A stretch of DNA of 64,000 bases. Origin: Flavobacterium sp. UBA5153 (GTDB lineage Bacteria; Bacteroidota; Bacteroidia; Flavobacteriales; Flavobacteriaceae). The stretch is from assembly GCA_002413745.1 (NCBI GenBank), contig DHXP01000012.1, positions 20,427 through 84,426 on the forward strand, in the 5' to 3' direction. The notes beneath the pieces were generated by a model. It saw nothing but the letters and a program-made list of their open reading frames with translations, ran no database searches and had not been told where the DNA came from. Position numbers and translations under genes: made by a program. Within the stretch, counting starts at the first letter, position 1. Each line of letters opens with the position of its first letter. Of this stretch, positions 1 to 9,397 are shown one piece after another.

Positions 1-76
1 TACGGGTTTTATTTACATACCCTATTCAGGTTTCATAGTTTTTAGCAATGTTTGTAAATCTTTTTCTCCGCTCATT

Positions 77-1375
77 TTAGTTTTGCTTATAAATTTCGAT
101 TTTGTTTTTCGATAGTCTTTGTTGCAACCACAAAGTCAGTTTTTGTTTTGAAGCTTCGGGAAGGTCTTTTTTGCTTTGGTAAACCAGAACGGGAACTGTT
201 TTTAAACTATCGGTGTTTTTATTGAAAGTGTGATTGGAAATGGATAGATTCTCGATTTCCGGGAATATTATTTTGGCTTCGGACAGTAGTGCTTTGTTGT
301 CGTATTGGTTAGCTAATATATTTTGTTCTAAATTGGCTATTTTCAAGTCTTTTTCATTTATTCCGGTCTTTCCAATGTTGATCTCGTTCAGGATGTATTT
401 TTTCAAATCGGTTGTGTCCTGCCTGATTTGTAATATGGTATTAGCAATTTTATACTCGTTCAATTTTTGGTTGAGGGTCTTAATTTCAGGATCGGCAAAT
501 TTTTTGGTCAGAAAACCAAGCACTAATATTTTGGGATTGGTATTAAAAGTAATCTTCTTGTACAGGAGCGTATATCCTTTATTTGAAAATTCATTGTTGA
601 TAAAGAGTTCGATTTTTTGATTGTATTTTTTTTCGTCGACAAGTTTATAGGCAAAATAAGTACTGGGCAACAGTAATGCTAGAATTAAAGTCGTTATCAC
701 GTACTTTACTTGTTTTTCGTGTCTTTCATCTATTTGTTTTGTTGGAGGATATTTTAAATATTTGACTATAAAAAAGGTGGCGATACATATAAAAACACAG
801 TTGATGGTGTATAAAAATATTGCTCCAAGAAAGAATTTAAAATTGCCTATCGCCAGTCCGTATCCCGCGGTGCATAAAGGAGGCATCAAGGCGGTGGCAA
901 TGGCGACTCCGGGAATTGGATTCCCTTTTTCGACTCTGGTTATGGCAATAACTCCAACAAGTCCACCAAAAAAAGCAATTAAAATATCATAAATGTTTGG
1001 TGAAGTTCTGGACAATAACTCGGATTGTGTTTCCTTGAACGGACTCAAAAAGAAATAAATTGCAGATACCAACAAACCTACCACGGTTGCTATTGCAAGG
1101 TTTTTGAGCGCTTTTTTTAATAGGTCAAAATCAAAGATGCCTAAACTAAAACCAGCTCCCACGATTGGCCCCATCAAAGGAGAAATAAGCATGGCACCAA
1201 TAACTACTGCGGTCGAATTCATGTTTAATCCAACGGAAGCGATTACTATGGCACAAGCCAAAATCCATAAATTAGAACCCCTGAACGAGATATTGGATTT
1301 TACGTTTTCCAATACTTTTTTCTTGTCTTCTTCTCCGGTGTGAAGGTCTAAAAAGTTTACTATTTTATTCGTCAT
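77..1375 (-). CDS. DUF389 family membrane protein
   Basis: Predicted inner-membrane protein of the DUF389 family. The stretch with ISFRGSNLW followed by a hydrophobic helix and the glycine-rich MLISPLMGPIVGAGF segment is typical of the family, and several hydrophobic helices follow across the first 240 residues. The C-terminal 190 residues are hydrophilic and probably form a soluble domain. The frame is open to a TTG at 1417, but the ATG at 1375 (MTNKIVNFLDLHTGEED) gives a more family-like N-terminus of 432 residues, so I chose it. The function of DUF389 proteins is unknown. It is a single gene with no operon partners here. Confidence 0.8.
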   Translation of the reverse strand: MTNKIVNFLDLHTGEEDKKKVLENVKSNISFRGSNLWILACAIVIASVGLNMNSTAVVIGAMLISPLMGPIVGAGFSLGIFDFDLLKKALKNLAIATVVGLLVSAIYFFLSPFKETQSELLSRTSPNIYDILIAFFGGLVGVIAITRVEKGNPIPGVAIATALMPPLCTAGYGLAIGNFKFFLGAIFLYTINCVFICIATFFIVKYLKYPPTKQIDERHEKQVKYVITTLILALLLPSTYFAYKLVDEKKYNQKIELFINNEFSNKGYTLLYKKITFNTNPKILVLGFLTKKFADPEIKTLNQKLNEYKIANTILQIRQDTTDLKKYILNEINIGKTGINEKDLKIANLEQNILANQYDNKALLSEAKIIFPEIENLSISNHTFNKNTDSLKTVPVLVYQSKKDLPEASKQKLTLWLQQRLSKNKIEIYKQN

Positions 1376-1728
1376 TGCTTTTAATTGATTCTGATTTAAT
1401 ATTTGTTTTAAACCCAAAAACCCAATAATTCCAAAGATTAGTATTGCAATTAGTACTACAAATTTAGCGTTATTTATTTCCGTTTAGATGAGGAATGTCA
1501 ACAAATAATGGAAGAATGATTAAAGCCCCATAGAGACGATAGGTACATTTTTTTAAAATTTAATCGGACAACAATGAATATTTAGGATGATAATCATAAA
1601 AAAGGGCGATTTGTTTCAGTTTGTAAATAGTTCTAATCGTATGTGAATCACCAATTTAGAATATCTAAAAATTTAACTTTGAGTATGATTTTTAGTGAAA
1701 TTATTTAGGTAAAACTTCGCAATTTTAA
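1376..1728. other. intergenic, no gene seen
   Basis: About 350 bases between the DUF389 gene and the acyl-CoA dehydrogenase gene. It is AT-rich and I see no convincing ORF, RNA or strong hairpin. It should contain the promoter of the DUF389 gene at its left end and the terminator region of the acyl-CoA dehydrogenase gene at its right end. Confidence 0.4.
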
Positions 1729-3534
1729 TTACATCAACATTTCCTTCTCCGATTTTATCGTCACAATTTCAGGGTTCATCAATGTGTCGCTGATAGATAG
1801 ATGTTTTGGTAATTCATATTTGAAGAAGAATTTCATTGTTTCAATCTTGCTTTCATAAAAAACGGTGCTTTGGTTTGATGTATCACCGGTTTTCAAGGCT
1901 TTCTGTGCAATGGTTGCCTGTTTTAGCCATTGCCAAGCGATGGTAATTATTCCAGAAAGTTCCATAAACACGGTGGCATCGGCCAAATATCTTTCAATTT
2001 CTCCTTGTTTTGCAAATTGTTGCAAATGATTTAAGGTGGTTTTATAAGTCTCCATTGCCAAAGCCAATTTCTCGGCATAAGGAATTAGTTCATCTAATTC
2101 TTTTGCCAAATGAATGGCTTGCATTATTTCGCCTATTAGTAACTGGAACGCTTTTCCGTTTTGCATTGGTATTTTTCTCCCCAAAAGATCAAGTGACTGG
2201 ATACCGGAAGTTCCTTCATAAATAGACATAATTCGAATGTCACGGTAGTATTGCTGCAAGTCAAAATCCATTGTAAAACCATAACCACCCAAAACCTGCA
2301 AGGCATTACTCACCGATGTAATCCCCGCATCCGAGGGATAGGTTTTTACAATTGGCGTTAAAATTTCCAAGAGTAAATACATTTTTTCTCTTTCTTCTCC
2401 TTCGGTTACTTTCTCCAAGTCAAAATATTTCAAACATTCATAGATAAGGCTCAAAGAACCTTCCACAATTGCTTTTTGTTGCATCAATAATCGGCGAACA
2501 TCTGCGTGGTTGATGATTAATATTTGTTCTTGTGCCAAGTCTTTACTGGCAATGGGCCTGCCTTGCGGTCTTTCATTGGCATAATGCAAAGAAGCATAAT
2601 AAGCCGCCGAAGCAACTGCCGCCGCCGTTTGTCCAACAGCAATTCGGGCGGAATTCATCATTTGAAACATATACGACAAGCCTTTATTCGCTTCGCCAAC
2701 AAGAAAACCCTTGGTAATTCCGCTTTCGCCAAAAATCAAATGCGTGGTGGCATAACCGCGTTGCCCCATTTTTTGAAAATCTCCGGCACACACAACGTGG
2801 TTGTATTGCAATTCTCCATTCACTGGGACAAATTTTGGAACAACAAATAATGAAATGCCCTTCGTTCCCGCTGGCGCACCTTTTATTCTGGCCAATGTAA
2901 GATGGACAAAATTGTCGCAGGCTTCGTGTTCTCCGCCAGAAATAAATATTTTCTGCCCGACAATTTCATAATAATCATTTTCGGTTGGGTTGGCGGCAGT
3001 AGTAATATCCGACAGGGAACTTCCCGCTTGTGGTTCGGTAAGCGCCATTGTTCCTTGCCATTTTCCTGCTATCATATTGGGCACATAGGCTTCATTCAGT
3101 GATTTGTCGCCAAAAGTTTCTATGAGTTCTAATGCGCCGGTGGAAAGACCAATATAACCTTGGGCACTACTATTTGCGGCTTCAAAAATAAGATGTCCCG
3201 CCGAATATAAGGTAAAAGGCAATTGCATTCCGCCCTGTTCTAATTCGGTTGTGGCGCTGAACCATCCCGCATCGGCAACGGCCTTAAAAACATTTTTCAA
3301 TTGCGGATGCGAATGGATTTTCCCATCTTTAAACACCACGGGTTTTTCATCCATTTCTTTAAAAAAAGGAAACATTTCTTTGTCGGCAATATCTTTTGCG
3401 GCATTGATAATCAAGTTTATTTCTTCGATGCCACTAATGTGTTCATAGCGTTTATAACCCAATAAATCTTGAATTTTATGCACTTCGTATAAAAGAAAAC
3501 GAAGGTTATCCATACTTATGTATTGCTTTGTCAT
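1729..3534 (-). CDS. acyl-CoA dehydrogenase family protein
   Basis: FAD-dependent acyl-CoA dehydrogenase of the long (about 600-residue) type with an extra C-terminal domain, expected to catalyse alpha,beta-dehydrogenation of acyl-CoA in the cytoplasm. The mid-domain motif GTMALTEPQAGSSLSD lies at residues 161-176. The MSIYEGTSGIQ motif near 437-447 carries the expected catalytic glutamate (E441). The N-terminal helical domain covers about 40-155. The downstream gene on the same strand (3605-4372) is upstream in transcription order and encodes an SDR; the 70-bp spacing suggests a two-gene fatty-acid or branched-chain catabolism operon. Substrate cannot be told from sequence. Confidence 0.9.
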   Translation of the reverse strand: MTKQYISMDNLRFLLYEVHKIQDLLGYKRYEHISGIEEINLIINAAKDIADKEMFPFFKEMDEKPVVFKDGKIHSHPQLKNVFKAVADAGWFSATTELEQGGMQLPFTLYSAGHLIFEAANSSAQGYIGLSTGALELIETFGDKSLNEAYVPNMIAGKWQGTMALTEPQAGSSLSDITTAANPTENDYYEIVGQKIFISGGEHEACDNFVHLTLARIKGAPAGTKGISLFVVPKFVPVNGELQYNHVVCAGDFQKMGQRGYATTHLIFGESGITKGFLVGEANKGLSYMFQMMNSARIAVGQTAAAVASAAYYASLHYANERPQGRPIASKDLAQEQILIINHADVRRLLMQQKAIVEGSLSLIYECLKYFDLEKVTEGEEREKMYLLLEILTPIVKTYPSDAGITSVSNALQVLGGYGFTMDFDLQQYYRDIRIMSIYEGTSGIQSLDLLGRKIPMQNGKAFQLLIGEIMQAIHLAKELDELIPYAEKLALAMETYKTTLNHLQQFAKQGEIERYLADATVFMELSGIITIAWQWLKQATIAQKALKTGDTSNQSTVFYESKIETMKFFFKYELPKHLSISDTLMNPEIVTIKSEKEMLM

Positions 3535-3604
3535 AACTTTTTTTGAATTTATGGGTTACTAAAATAATGTTTAATCTATGTGTTTAGCTTGTTTAGCATT
3601 TCTG

Positions 3605-4372
3605 TTAAATGGTATAACCGCCGTCGGCAGTGATTACGGAACCGGTACAAAATGACGATGAATCCGAAGCCAGAAATAAAGCCAAACCTGCAATATCAAA
3701 CGGTTCGGCTAATTGTGGCAACGACTGTTTTGATAACACGTGTTTCAAAATCTTTTCGTTTTCTATTAATGCCTGACTGAATTTTGTGTTGATTAATCCC
3801 GGACAAATGACATTGGCTCTTATGGAATCTTTACCCCATTCTTTTGCCAAAACTTTTGTGAGCGCAATTAAAGTGGCTTTGCTAATGCTGTATAATCCCA
3901 AACCTAATCCGGGAGTAATTCCTTCGATGCTACTAATGTTGATTATGGAACCGGCTCCTCTTTGTTTCATAAGCGGATAAGCCAATTTGCACAATTCTAA
4001 AGGGCCTTTTACATTGACTGCCATTATTTTGTCGAATGTTGAAATGTCAGTTTCTATTATTGGACCAAAACTTGGATTGATGGCGGCATTATTTACCACA
4101 ATATCAATTCCTCCAAAATGTTCTACAGTTTTATTTACCAATTTTTTTATTTGGATAAAATCGCCCATATTTGCAGCAATCCCAATGGCTTCAATGCCTT
4201 CGTCCAAAAACTCTCTTACTACTTCGTCTACTGCTTCCTGCTTGCGACTGACAATCACGATTTTTGCGCCTTGTTGGCCCAATGCTAATGCGATGGCTTT
4301 ACCAATTCCTTTGCTGGCGCCAGTTATGATAGCGACTTTATTGTCGAGACGAAATTTGTCAGAGATAGACAT
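3605..4372 (-). CDS. SDR family NAD(P)-dependent oxidoreductase
   Basis: Classical short-chain dehydrogenase of 255 residues, the normal family length. It has the Rossmann glycine motif TGASKGIG (17-24), NNAA (94-97) and the catalytic Ser148, Tyr161, Lys165 (YSISK). It ends with the usual SDR C-terminus (FCTGSVITADGGY). It is probably co-transcribed with the acyl-CoA dehydrogenase gene 70 bp downstream, which favours a role in acyl or 3-hydroxyacyl metabolism. Specific substrate is not recognisable. Confidence 0.9.
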   Translation of the reverse strand: MSISDKFRLDNKVAIITGASKGIGKAIALALGQQGAKIVIVSRKQEAVDEVVREFLDEGIEAIGIAANMGDFIQIKKLVNKTVEHFGGIDIVVNNAAINPSFGPIIETDISTFDKIMAVNVKGPLELCKLAYPLMKQRGAGSIINISSIEGITPGLGLGLYSISKATLIALTKVLAKEWGKDSIRANVICPGLINTKFSQALIENEKILKHVLSKQSLPQLAEPFDIAGLALFLASDSSSFCTGSVITADGGYTI

Positions 4373-4572
4373 AGATAGTTTTTGATAAAGTTATGTAAAT
4401 AAATAATACTATTTAAAATCAAGTTTGCATTATAAGAAAATTATACTTTCAATGAAAAGGTATTGTTGTGAATAAGTTTAATAACACATTGATTCAACTG
4501 TTTATTTGAGGTTTTGGTATGTTGGTTATAAAAATGGAATTTTGTATTAACTTTAGAATCAATTTTGTTGAA

Positions 4573-5487
4573 ATGAAAAAAAATGTACTAATAAGCGGAG
4601 GAACGGGATTTGTTGGAAAGAATTTGACTGATTTGTTGGTCAAAAAAGGATATTCTGTTTCAATTTTAAGTCGAAATCTGAAACAAAACACGGAAGATAT
4701 CACCTATTATAAATGGGATATTTCCAATCATTATATTGATGAAAATGCCGTTTTGAATGCGGATTTCATCATTCATCTTGCTGGTGAAAACATTGCCGAA
4801 AAAAGATGGACAGCAAAACGGAAAACGGAAATTATTGAAAGTAGAGAACAATCTATTCAGTTAATTTATAACGTTTTGAAAAAAAACAATAAAAAATTGG
4901 AAGTCTTTATTTCGGCTTCAGGAATTGGGATTTATGGTGCAGTGAATGGTTCAGCAATTTGTACCGAAGAAACGCTTCCAGCCAATGATTTTTTGGGAAT
5001 AACTTGCCAAAAATGGGAAGCAGCAGCTGATACTATAGAAAGTTTAGGCATTCGGACTGTTAAAATCAGGACGGGTTTGGTATTAGGAAAAGAGGATGGA
5101 TTTTTAAATAAACTGACGCCTATTTTTAAATTGAAGCTGGGTTCAGCATTAGGTTCAGGCAAGCAATATATGCCTTGGATTCACATTAATGATTTGTGTG
5201 CTATTTATCTTGAAGCTTTAAGCAACACAAAAATGAAAGGGGCTTACAATGCCGCAATTGCTGATGATATAACCAATTCAATTTTTTCTGAAACGCTAGC
5301 TAAAATTTATGGTTATTCTATTTGGTTGCCTAATGTTCCTGCTTTTTTGATAAAAATTGCAATGGGAGAAATGTCCAAAATTATACTCACAGGCAGGAGA
5401 GTTTCTTCTGAAAAGGTTGAAAAATTAGGATTCAAATTCCAATTTAAAAGTTTGGAATTGGCGCTTAGGGATTGTTTGGAAAAATAA
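4573..5487 (+). CDS. TIGR01777 family epimerase-like oxidoreductase
   Basis: Extended-SDR protein of the TIGR01777 / SDR39U1 type (YfcH-like). The N-terminus MKKNVLISGGTGFVGKNL gives the nucleotide-binding glycine motif, and IHLAGENIAEKRW is diagnostic of this family. The C-terminus (after residue 240) matches the DUF1731-like tail. The frame is open to 4519, but the ATG at 4573 begins exactly at the Rossmann strand and is the better start, giving 304 residues. A -7-like TAACTTTA lies just upstream. The enzymatic role of this family is unsettled. Confidence 0.85.
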   Translation: MKKNVLISGGTGFVGKNLTDLLVKKGYSVSILSRNLKQNTEDITYYKWDISNHYIDENAVLNADFIIHLAGENIAEKRWTAKRKTEIIESREQSIQLIYNVLKKNNKKLEVFISASGIGIYGAVNGSAICTEETLPANDFLGITCQKWEAAADTIESLGIRTVKIRTGLVLGKEDGFLNKLTPIFKLKLGSALGSGKQYMPWIHINDLCAIYLEALSNTKMKGAYNAAIADDITNSIFSETLAKIYGYSIWLPNVPAFLIKIAMGEMSKIILTGRRVSSEKVEKLGFKFQFKSLELALRDCLEK

Positions 5488-5489
5488 GT

Positions 5490-6029
5490 TTATTTCACAA
5501 AAAATTCCGTCTTCACATTCACTGTTTCTGCCACTTTCATGCTTAATACTTTTGGGACTTCAATATTAAAATCTTTTATATTGATATCAAAATTCGAAAT
5601 AATTTCCAAGCCATCCTCTACTTTTCTAAGGAAAACAATAGTTGTGATTTCTTTTGATTTCCCGTGTATTTCCAGTTTGCCTTTCATTTTAAATTCTTTG
5701 GGAGAGGTTCCAATAATGTTCCAATTAAAACCCAAAATTCTACCCTTGAAAGTAGCTTTTGGATAATGATCACTTTCCAAATAATATTCATTGAAATGGT
5801 CTTCCATTATAGCGATTTTAAAATGAAAATCTTTGATTAAGGATAAACTGTAAATTTCTCCAGTTTTTATATTTAAGACACATTGAGCTGTTTCGTTTGA
5901 AGCTTTAACTTCTTCAAATAAAGGAACAGAGGCCTCGAAATTTATGATCCCTTTATCGGTAATCATTTCTTTTTGGGCAATAATAATATTCGAAATTGAC
6001 AACAGCAGTAACAGTGTAATTTTTTTCAT
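5490..6029 (-). CDS. YceI-like secreted protein
   Basis: A 179-residue exported protein with an N-terminal signal peptide (MKKITLLLLLSISNIIIAQ). The rest resembles the YceI lipocalin-like fold: a FEAS strand near the start, YPKATFKG near residue 90, and KGKLEIHGKSKEI followed by FDINIKDFNIEVP. YceI proteins bind isoprenoid-like ligands in the periplasm; the ligand here is unknown. It is convergent with the preceding gene, with only 2 bp between stop codons. Confidence 0.7.
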   Translation of the reverse strand: MKKITLLLLLSISNIIIAQKEMITDKGIINFEASVPLFEEVKASNETAQCVLNIKTGEIYSLSLIKDFHFKIAIMEDHFNEYYLESDHYPKATFKGRILGFNWNIIGTSPKEFKMKGKLEIHGKSKEITTIVFLRKVEDGLEIISNFDINIKDFNIEVPKVLSMKVAETVNVKTEFFVK

Positions 6030-6154
6030 ATTGAAGTATGAATTGAATTATTTAAAGTTACGCTATTTTTTAGACAATTCTATAAAAATTGTAGGAAAAA
6101 TTTGCCTGATACAAAAAGGAGAGCCTAATTCATTTATAATGGATCGAATAAATT

Positions 6155-7501
6155 TTATAGGTTTAGTTCACTGTCCACGTTGGCACGATTCAAGATATTT
6201 TCGGGAAGTGCTTTTTTGGCTTTGGCACCCATTTTCTTCAATTTTTCCACACTCGTGATGAGGTTTCCTTTACCCTCAACGAGTTTATTCATCGCACCTT
6301 GGTATTCGACTTTGCTTTCGTCTATTTTTTTTCCAATTTTAATTAAATCAGCCACAAAACCCTCGAATTTATCGTATAAAGCTCCAGCTTGTCGCGCAAT
6401 TTCAAAAGCATTTTCCTGTTGTTTTTGGTTGGCCCACATACTGTCAATCGTTCTTAAAGTTGCTAAAAGGGTAGAAGGCGTCACGATTACAATATTTTTT
6501 TCGAAAGCTTTATTGTATAAGGTTGTGTCTTCATTCAATGCCAAAGCAAAGGCGGGTTCCATCGGAATAAAAAGCAACACAAAATCAGGACTTTCTATTT
6601 GGTATAAATCATGATAATTTTTTTCTCCCAATTGCTCCACGTGGCGTTTTATAGAATTGACGTGCTCTTTTAAATAGCCGTTTTTCAAACTGTCATCTTC
6701 TTCGTTGATGAATTTTTCATAAGCGGTCAATGACACTTTCGAATCGACAATCATCTTTTTTCCGTCAGGAAGATTGATAACTACGTCAGGAAAAACACGT
6801 TGACCACCTTCGTTGGTGTGAGATTGTTGCACATAATATTCTCGGTCTTTTTCTAATCCCGATTTTTCGAGAACTCTTTCCAGCACCAGTTCGCCCCAAT
6901 TTCCCTGCATTTTGCTGTCGCCTTTCAAAGCCTTTGTCAGGTTGATGGTTTCCTTGCTCATTTGGATATTCATTTCGCGCAAGCCCAGTATTTGTTGGCG
7001 TAAAGCCGCGTGATAATCGATACTTTCTTTGTGCGTGTCTTCGACTTTCTTCTCGAACAATTGTATTTTATCCTGCAAAGGCGAAAGAATATTTTTCATA
7101 TTCTCCTTATTTTGCTCGGTAAACTTGCTTGATTTTTCGTCCAGGATTTTATTGGCCAAATTCTCGAATTCCTTGGTAAACTTTTCTTGTAATTTTTCGA
7201 CTTCTTCCTTTTGTTCTTTGTTGCGTTGCCAAAGATTTTCAAAATCGACTTCCTTCTTGGTGAGTTGAATGTTGATGGCTTCTTTTTCGTTGCGAATGCT
7301 TTCTTTTTCTTGATTGGTTTGTTGCAGTTGTTTGTCCAAAGCCGTTTTTTCAATTAAATATTGCTCTTTTAAATCATTCAGTTTTTCTTCTAGAAATGTT
7401 TTTTCAGACAGTGATTTGGCAGAAAAAAGTAATTTTCCAATGAAAACACCAATGGCAAGAGCGACAATAAACAGCAATAAAAACGGGAGCATATTTGACA
7501 T
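6155..7501 (-). CDS. rmuC: DNA recombination protein RmuC
   Basis: RmuC homologue of 448 residues, normal length. A single N-terminal membrane helix (about 5-25) is followed by a long coiled coil (30-170). A conserved nuclease-like core follows, containing KMQGNWGELVLERVLEKSGL, then the PDVVINLPDGKKMIVDSKVSL region with the restriction-endonuclease-like D and DSK residues. RmuC limits recombination between inverted repeats in E. coli. It appears monocistronic. Confidence 0.92.
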   Translation of the reverse strand: MSNMLPFLLLFIVALAIGVFIGKLLFSAKSLSEKTFLEEKLNDLKEQYLIEKTALDKQLQQTNQEKESIRNEKEAINIQLTKKEVDFENLWQRNKEQKEEVEKLQEKFTKEFENLANKILDEKSSKFTEQNKENMKNILSPLQDKIQLFEKKVEDTHKESIDYHAALRQQILGLREMNIQMSKETINLTKALKGDSKMQGNWGELVLERVLEKSGLEKDREYYVQQSHTNEGGQRVFPDVVINLPDGKKMIVDSKVSLTAYEKFINEEDDSLKNGYLKEHVNSIKRHVEQLGEKNYHDLYQIESPDFVLLFIPMEPAFALALNEDTTLYNKAFEKNIVIVTPSTLLATLRTIDSMWANQKQQENAFEIARQAGALYDKFEGFVADLIKIGKKIDESKVEYQGAMNKLVEGKGNLITSVEKLKKMGAKAKKALPENILNRANVDSELNL

Positions 7502-7692
7502 AAAAGGATTGTTTTTGTAAAAAAGTAAAAGTAAGGAATATTATCAATTTAAGAATGTATAAGAAGATAATTTGAAAAATGTATTTTTAGATTTTAGGAT
7601 TAAATCAATTTATCCTAATTGAATTGGAATATTTAGAGTTTATTTTTTTTTATAATAATTTTTTGAGAATATAAGAAATAGACAAAATAAAA

Positions 7693-7730
7693 CAAGCCAA
7701 CAAGAAATTTAGTTCTTGTTGGCTTATCAT
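7693..7730 (-). terminator. Rho-independent terminator
   Basis: A perfect 13-bp inverted repeat (AAGCCAACAAGAA at 7694-7706 and its complement at 7713-7725, 6-nt loop) lies about 20 bp beyond the stop of the 121-residue gene on the minus strand. It is followed by an AT-rich tract. Confidence 0.7.
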
Positions 7731-7745
7731 AAACAAAATACAGGA

Positions 7746-8111
7746 TTATTCGTCTAGCTTTATATTTCCTCTGTCCTTATGATTATCGGGATTTGAATTA
7801 GGATATCGGTGTGCTGTAATATCAGAGTTGTGGTCTTTGTTTTCGATCATTCTTTGTGTTTCTTTATCTGAAAAAATCTCAAGGCTAGAACTCGGATTTT
7901 CATTATCGGCGCCAGTATTTTGTTCTGGATTGGCATCAACATTGCGTGCTCTGTGGACAATTTTTTGTTCTCCACTGCTATTGGTTTCAACTTCTGCCAC
8001 AAGTTTTGTTGCTGCTGGATCGTAATTTTCAGTTGAATTTTCGGCACTGAATTCATCTGCTGTATTTTGCTTATTGTTCATTTTTTTTGAACCTAAATCA
8101 GTACTTTCCAT
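7746..8111 (-). CDS. hypothetical hydrophilic protein
   Basis: A 121-residue acidic, Asn/Glu/Ser-rich protein with no predicted membrane segment, signal peptide or recognisable fold; probably disordered. It is followed by a strong terminator, which supports a real transcription unit. I do not recognise the family. Low-complexity hydrophilic proteins of this kind are often stress-related, but nothing in the sequence shows that here. Confidence 0.55.
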   Translation of the reverse strand: MESTDLGSKKMNNKQNTADEFSAENSTENYDPAATKLVAEVETNSSGEQKIVHRARNVDANPEQNTGADNENPSSSLEIFSDKETQRMIENKDHNSDITAHRYPNSNPDNHKDRGNIKLDE

Positions 8112-8252
8112 AATGTTTTATTTTAGAGTTACTATTGTCAATTTTTATAAAGATATTCTATTTGGTTATGGTAATGCAATCATTTAACATAGGTTTTGGT
8201 TTGTGGGTATAAATGTATCGCTACGCAATTTTTAATGTTACCAAAACAAAAC

Positions 8253-8260
8253 TATATTTG
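8253..8260 (+). promoter_or_regulatory. -7 promoter element of the RluE-like gene
   Basis: TATATTTG is an exact match to the Bacteroidota -7 consensus TAnnTTTG, 22 bp before the ATG at 8283. No convincing -33 TTG is seen at the usual spacing. Confidence 0.45.
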
Positions 8261-8282
8261 CTTTCTCTAAATTAAAATATAA

Positions 8283-8852
8283 ATGAACCACTCTCATTTC
8301 ATTATTCACAAGCCTTATGGTTATTTGAGTCAATTTATTTATGAATTGAAACGGAAAAAGAAACTCTTGGGCGAATTGCACGATTTTCCATTAGGAACAA
8401 TGGCAATTGGTCGTCTTGACGAGGATTCCGAAGGATTATTGTTGCTTACTACTGACGGAAAAATGAGTGAAATCGTTCGAAGTAAAAAAGTCGACAAAGA
8501 ATATTATGTGCAAGTTGACGGTATCATCAATCAGGAAGCCATTGATAAAATGAAAGAGGGCGTGGAAATTGGATTTAACGGAACAAAATATACAACTAAA
8601 CCTTGCCAATCATCTCTAATTAATGAAATACCGGCTTTTGGAGCAAGAGGAAAAAAAATAAGGGACGAACGTCACGGGCCAACTTCCTGGGCTTCCATAA
8701 CGGTCAATGAAGGAAAGTTTCGCCAAGTCCGAAAAATGACGGCGGCCGTTGGATTCCCAACCTTGCGATTGATTAGAGTTCGGATAGGAAACGTATATTT
8801 GAACGATTTGCAAGCTGGGGAAGTAGTTGAGGTTGAAAGTTTTTTTTCGTAA
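8283..8852 (+). CDS. rRNA pseudouridine synthase, RluE-like
   Basis: RsuA/RluE-family pseudouridine synthase without an S4 domain, 189 residues. It starts with the IIHKPYG motif, and the catalytic motif GRLDEDSEGLLLLT puts the nucleophilic aspartate at residue 46. KEYYVQVDG and the RQVRKMTAAVG motif (about 150) complete the family signature. By analogy with RluE it would modify 23S rRNA, but the target base is inferred only from the family. Confidence 0.88.
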   Translation: MNHSHFIIHKPYGYLSQFIYELKRKKKLLGELHDFPLGTMAIGRLDEDSEGLLLLTTDGKMSEIVRSKKVDKEYYVQVDGIINQEAIDKMKEGVEIGFNGTKYTTKPCQSSLINEIPAFGARGKKIRDERHGPTSWASITVNEGKFRQVRKMTAAVGFPTLRLIRVRIGNVYLNDLQAGEVVEVESFFS

Positions 8853-8855
8853 TCT

Positions 8856-8925
8856 TGTCATTTCGACAAAGGAGAAATCTCATTAATTAATTGATGTGAG
8901 ATTCCTCGTGCCTCGGAATGACAAA
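8856..8925. repeat. imperfect inverted repeat (REP-like)
   Basis: The segment begins TTGTCATTTCG and ends CGGAATGACAA, with inner arms GAGAAATCTCA and TGAGATTCCTC. It forms a 70-nt imperfect hairpin between two plus-strand genes. I recall similar TGTCATTTCGA...GGAATGACA palindromes as dispersed elements in Bacteroidota genomes. It may also act as a terminator for the preceding gene. Confidence 0.55.
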
Positions 8926-8941
8926 ATAATCAAATAAATAT

Positions 8942-9397
8942 ATGTTAAACATTGTTTTAGTAGAACCCGAAATCCCCAACAATACCGGAAATATTGGCCG
9001 TTTGTGTGTGGGTACCGAAAGCCGTTTGCACCTGATTCATCCGTTTGGGTTTGTCATTAATGATAAAAACTTGAAACGTTCGGGTTTGGATTATTGGGGA
9101 CATTTGGATGTTACCGAATATCAAAATAGCGAAGAATGGATTGCCAAAGTTTCCGACAAATCCCGAGTTTTCTTGATGAGTTCCCACGCCGAGAAATCTA
9201 TTTATGAAGCCGATTTTCAGGATGGAGATTGGTTGGTTTTCGGGAAGGAAAGTGTGGGATTGAGTGAGGAATTTTTAAATCTATTTGAAAACCATTTGAC
9301 GATTCCAATGTCGAATTTGATTCGAAGTTTTAATATCGCCAATTCGGTTGCGTTTGTTATTGGCGAAGCCAAGAGGCAGATTAGCTTGAAGATTTAA
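8942..9397 (+). CDS. trmL: tRNA (cytidine(34)-2'-O)-methyltransferase TrmL
   Basis: SPOUT-class methyltransferase of 151 residues, the typical size of TrmL. MLNIVLVEPEIPNNTGNIGR is the diagnostic N-terminus; the C-terminal knot contains FGKESVGLSEE and MSNLIRSFNIANSVAFV. It 2'-O-methylates the wobble base of certain tRNA-Leu species using S-adenosylmethionine. It is convergent with the ABC ATPase gene, whose stop overlaps its own by 4 bp. Confidence 0.92.
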   Translation: MLNIVLVEPEIPNNTGNIGRLCVGTESRLHLIHPFGFVINDKNLKRSGLDYWGHLDVTEYQNSEEWIAKVSDKSRVFLMSSHAEKSIYEADFQDGDWLVFGKESVGLSEEFLNLFENHLTIPMSNLIRSFNIANSVAFVIGEAKRQISLKI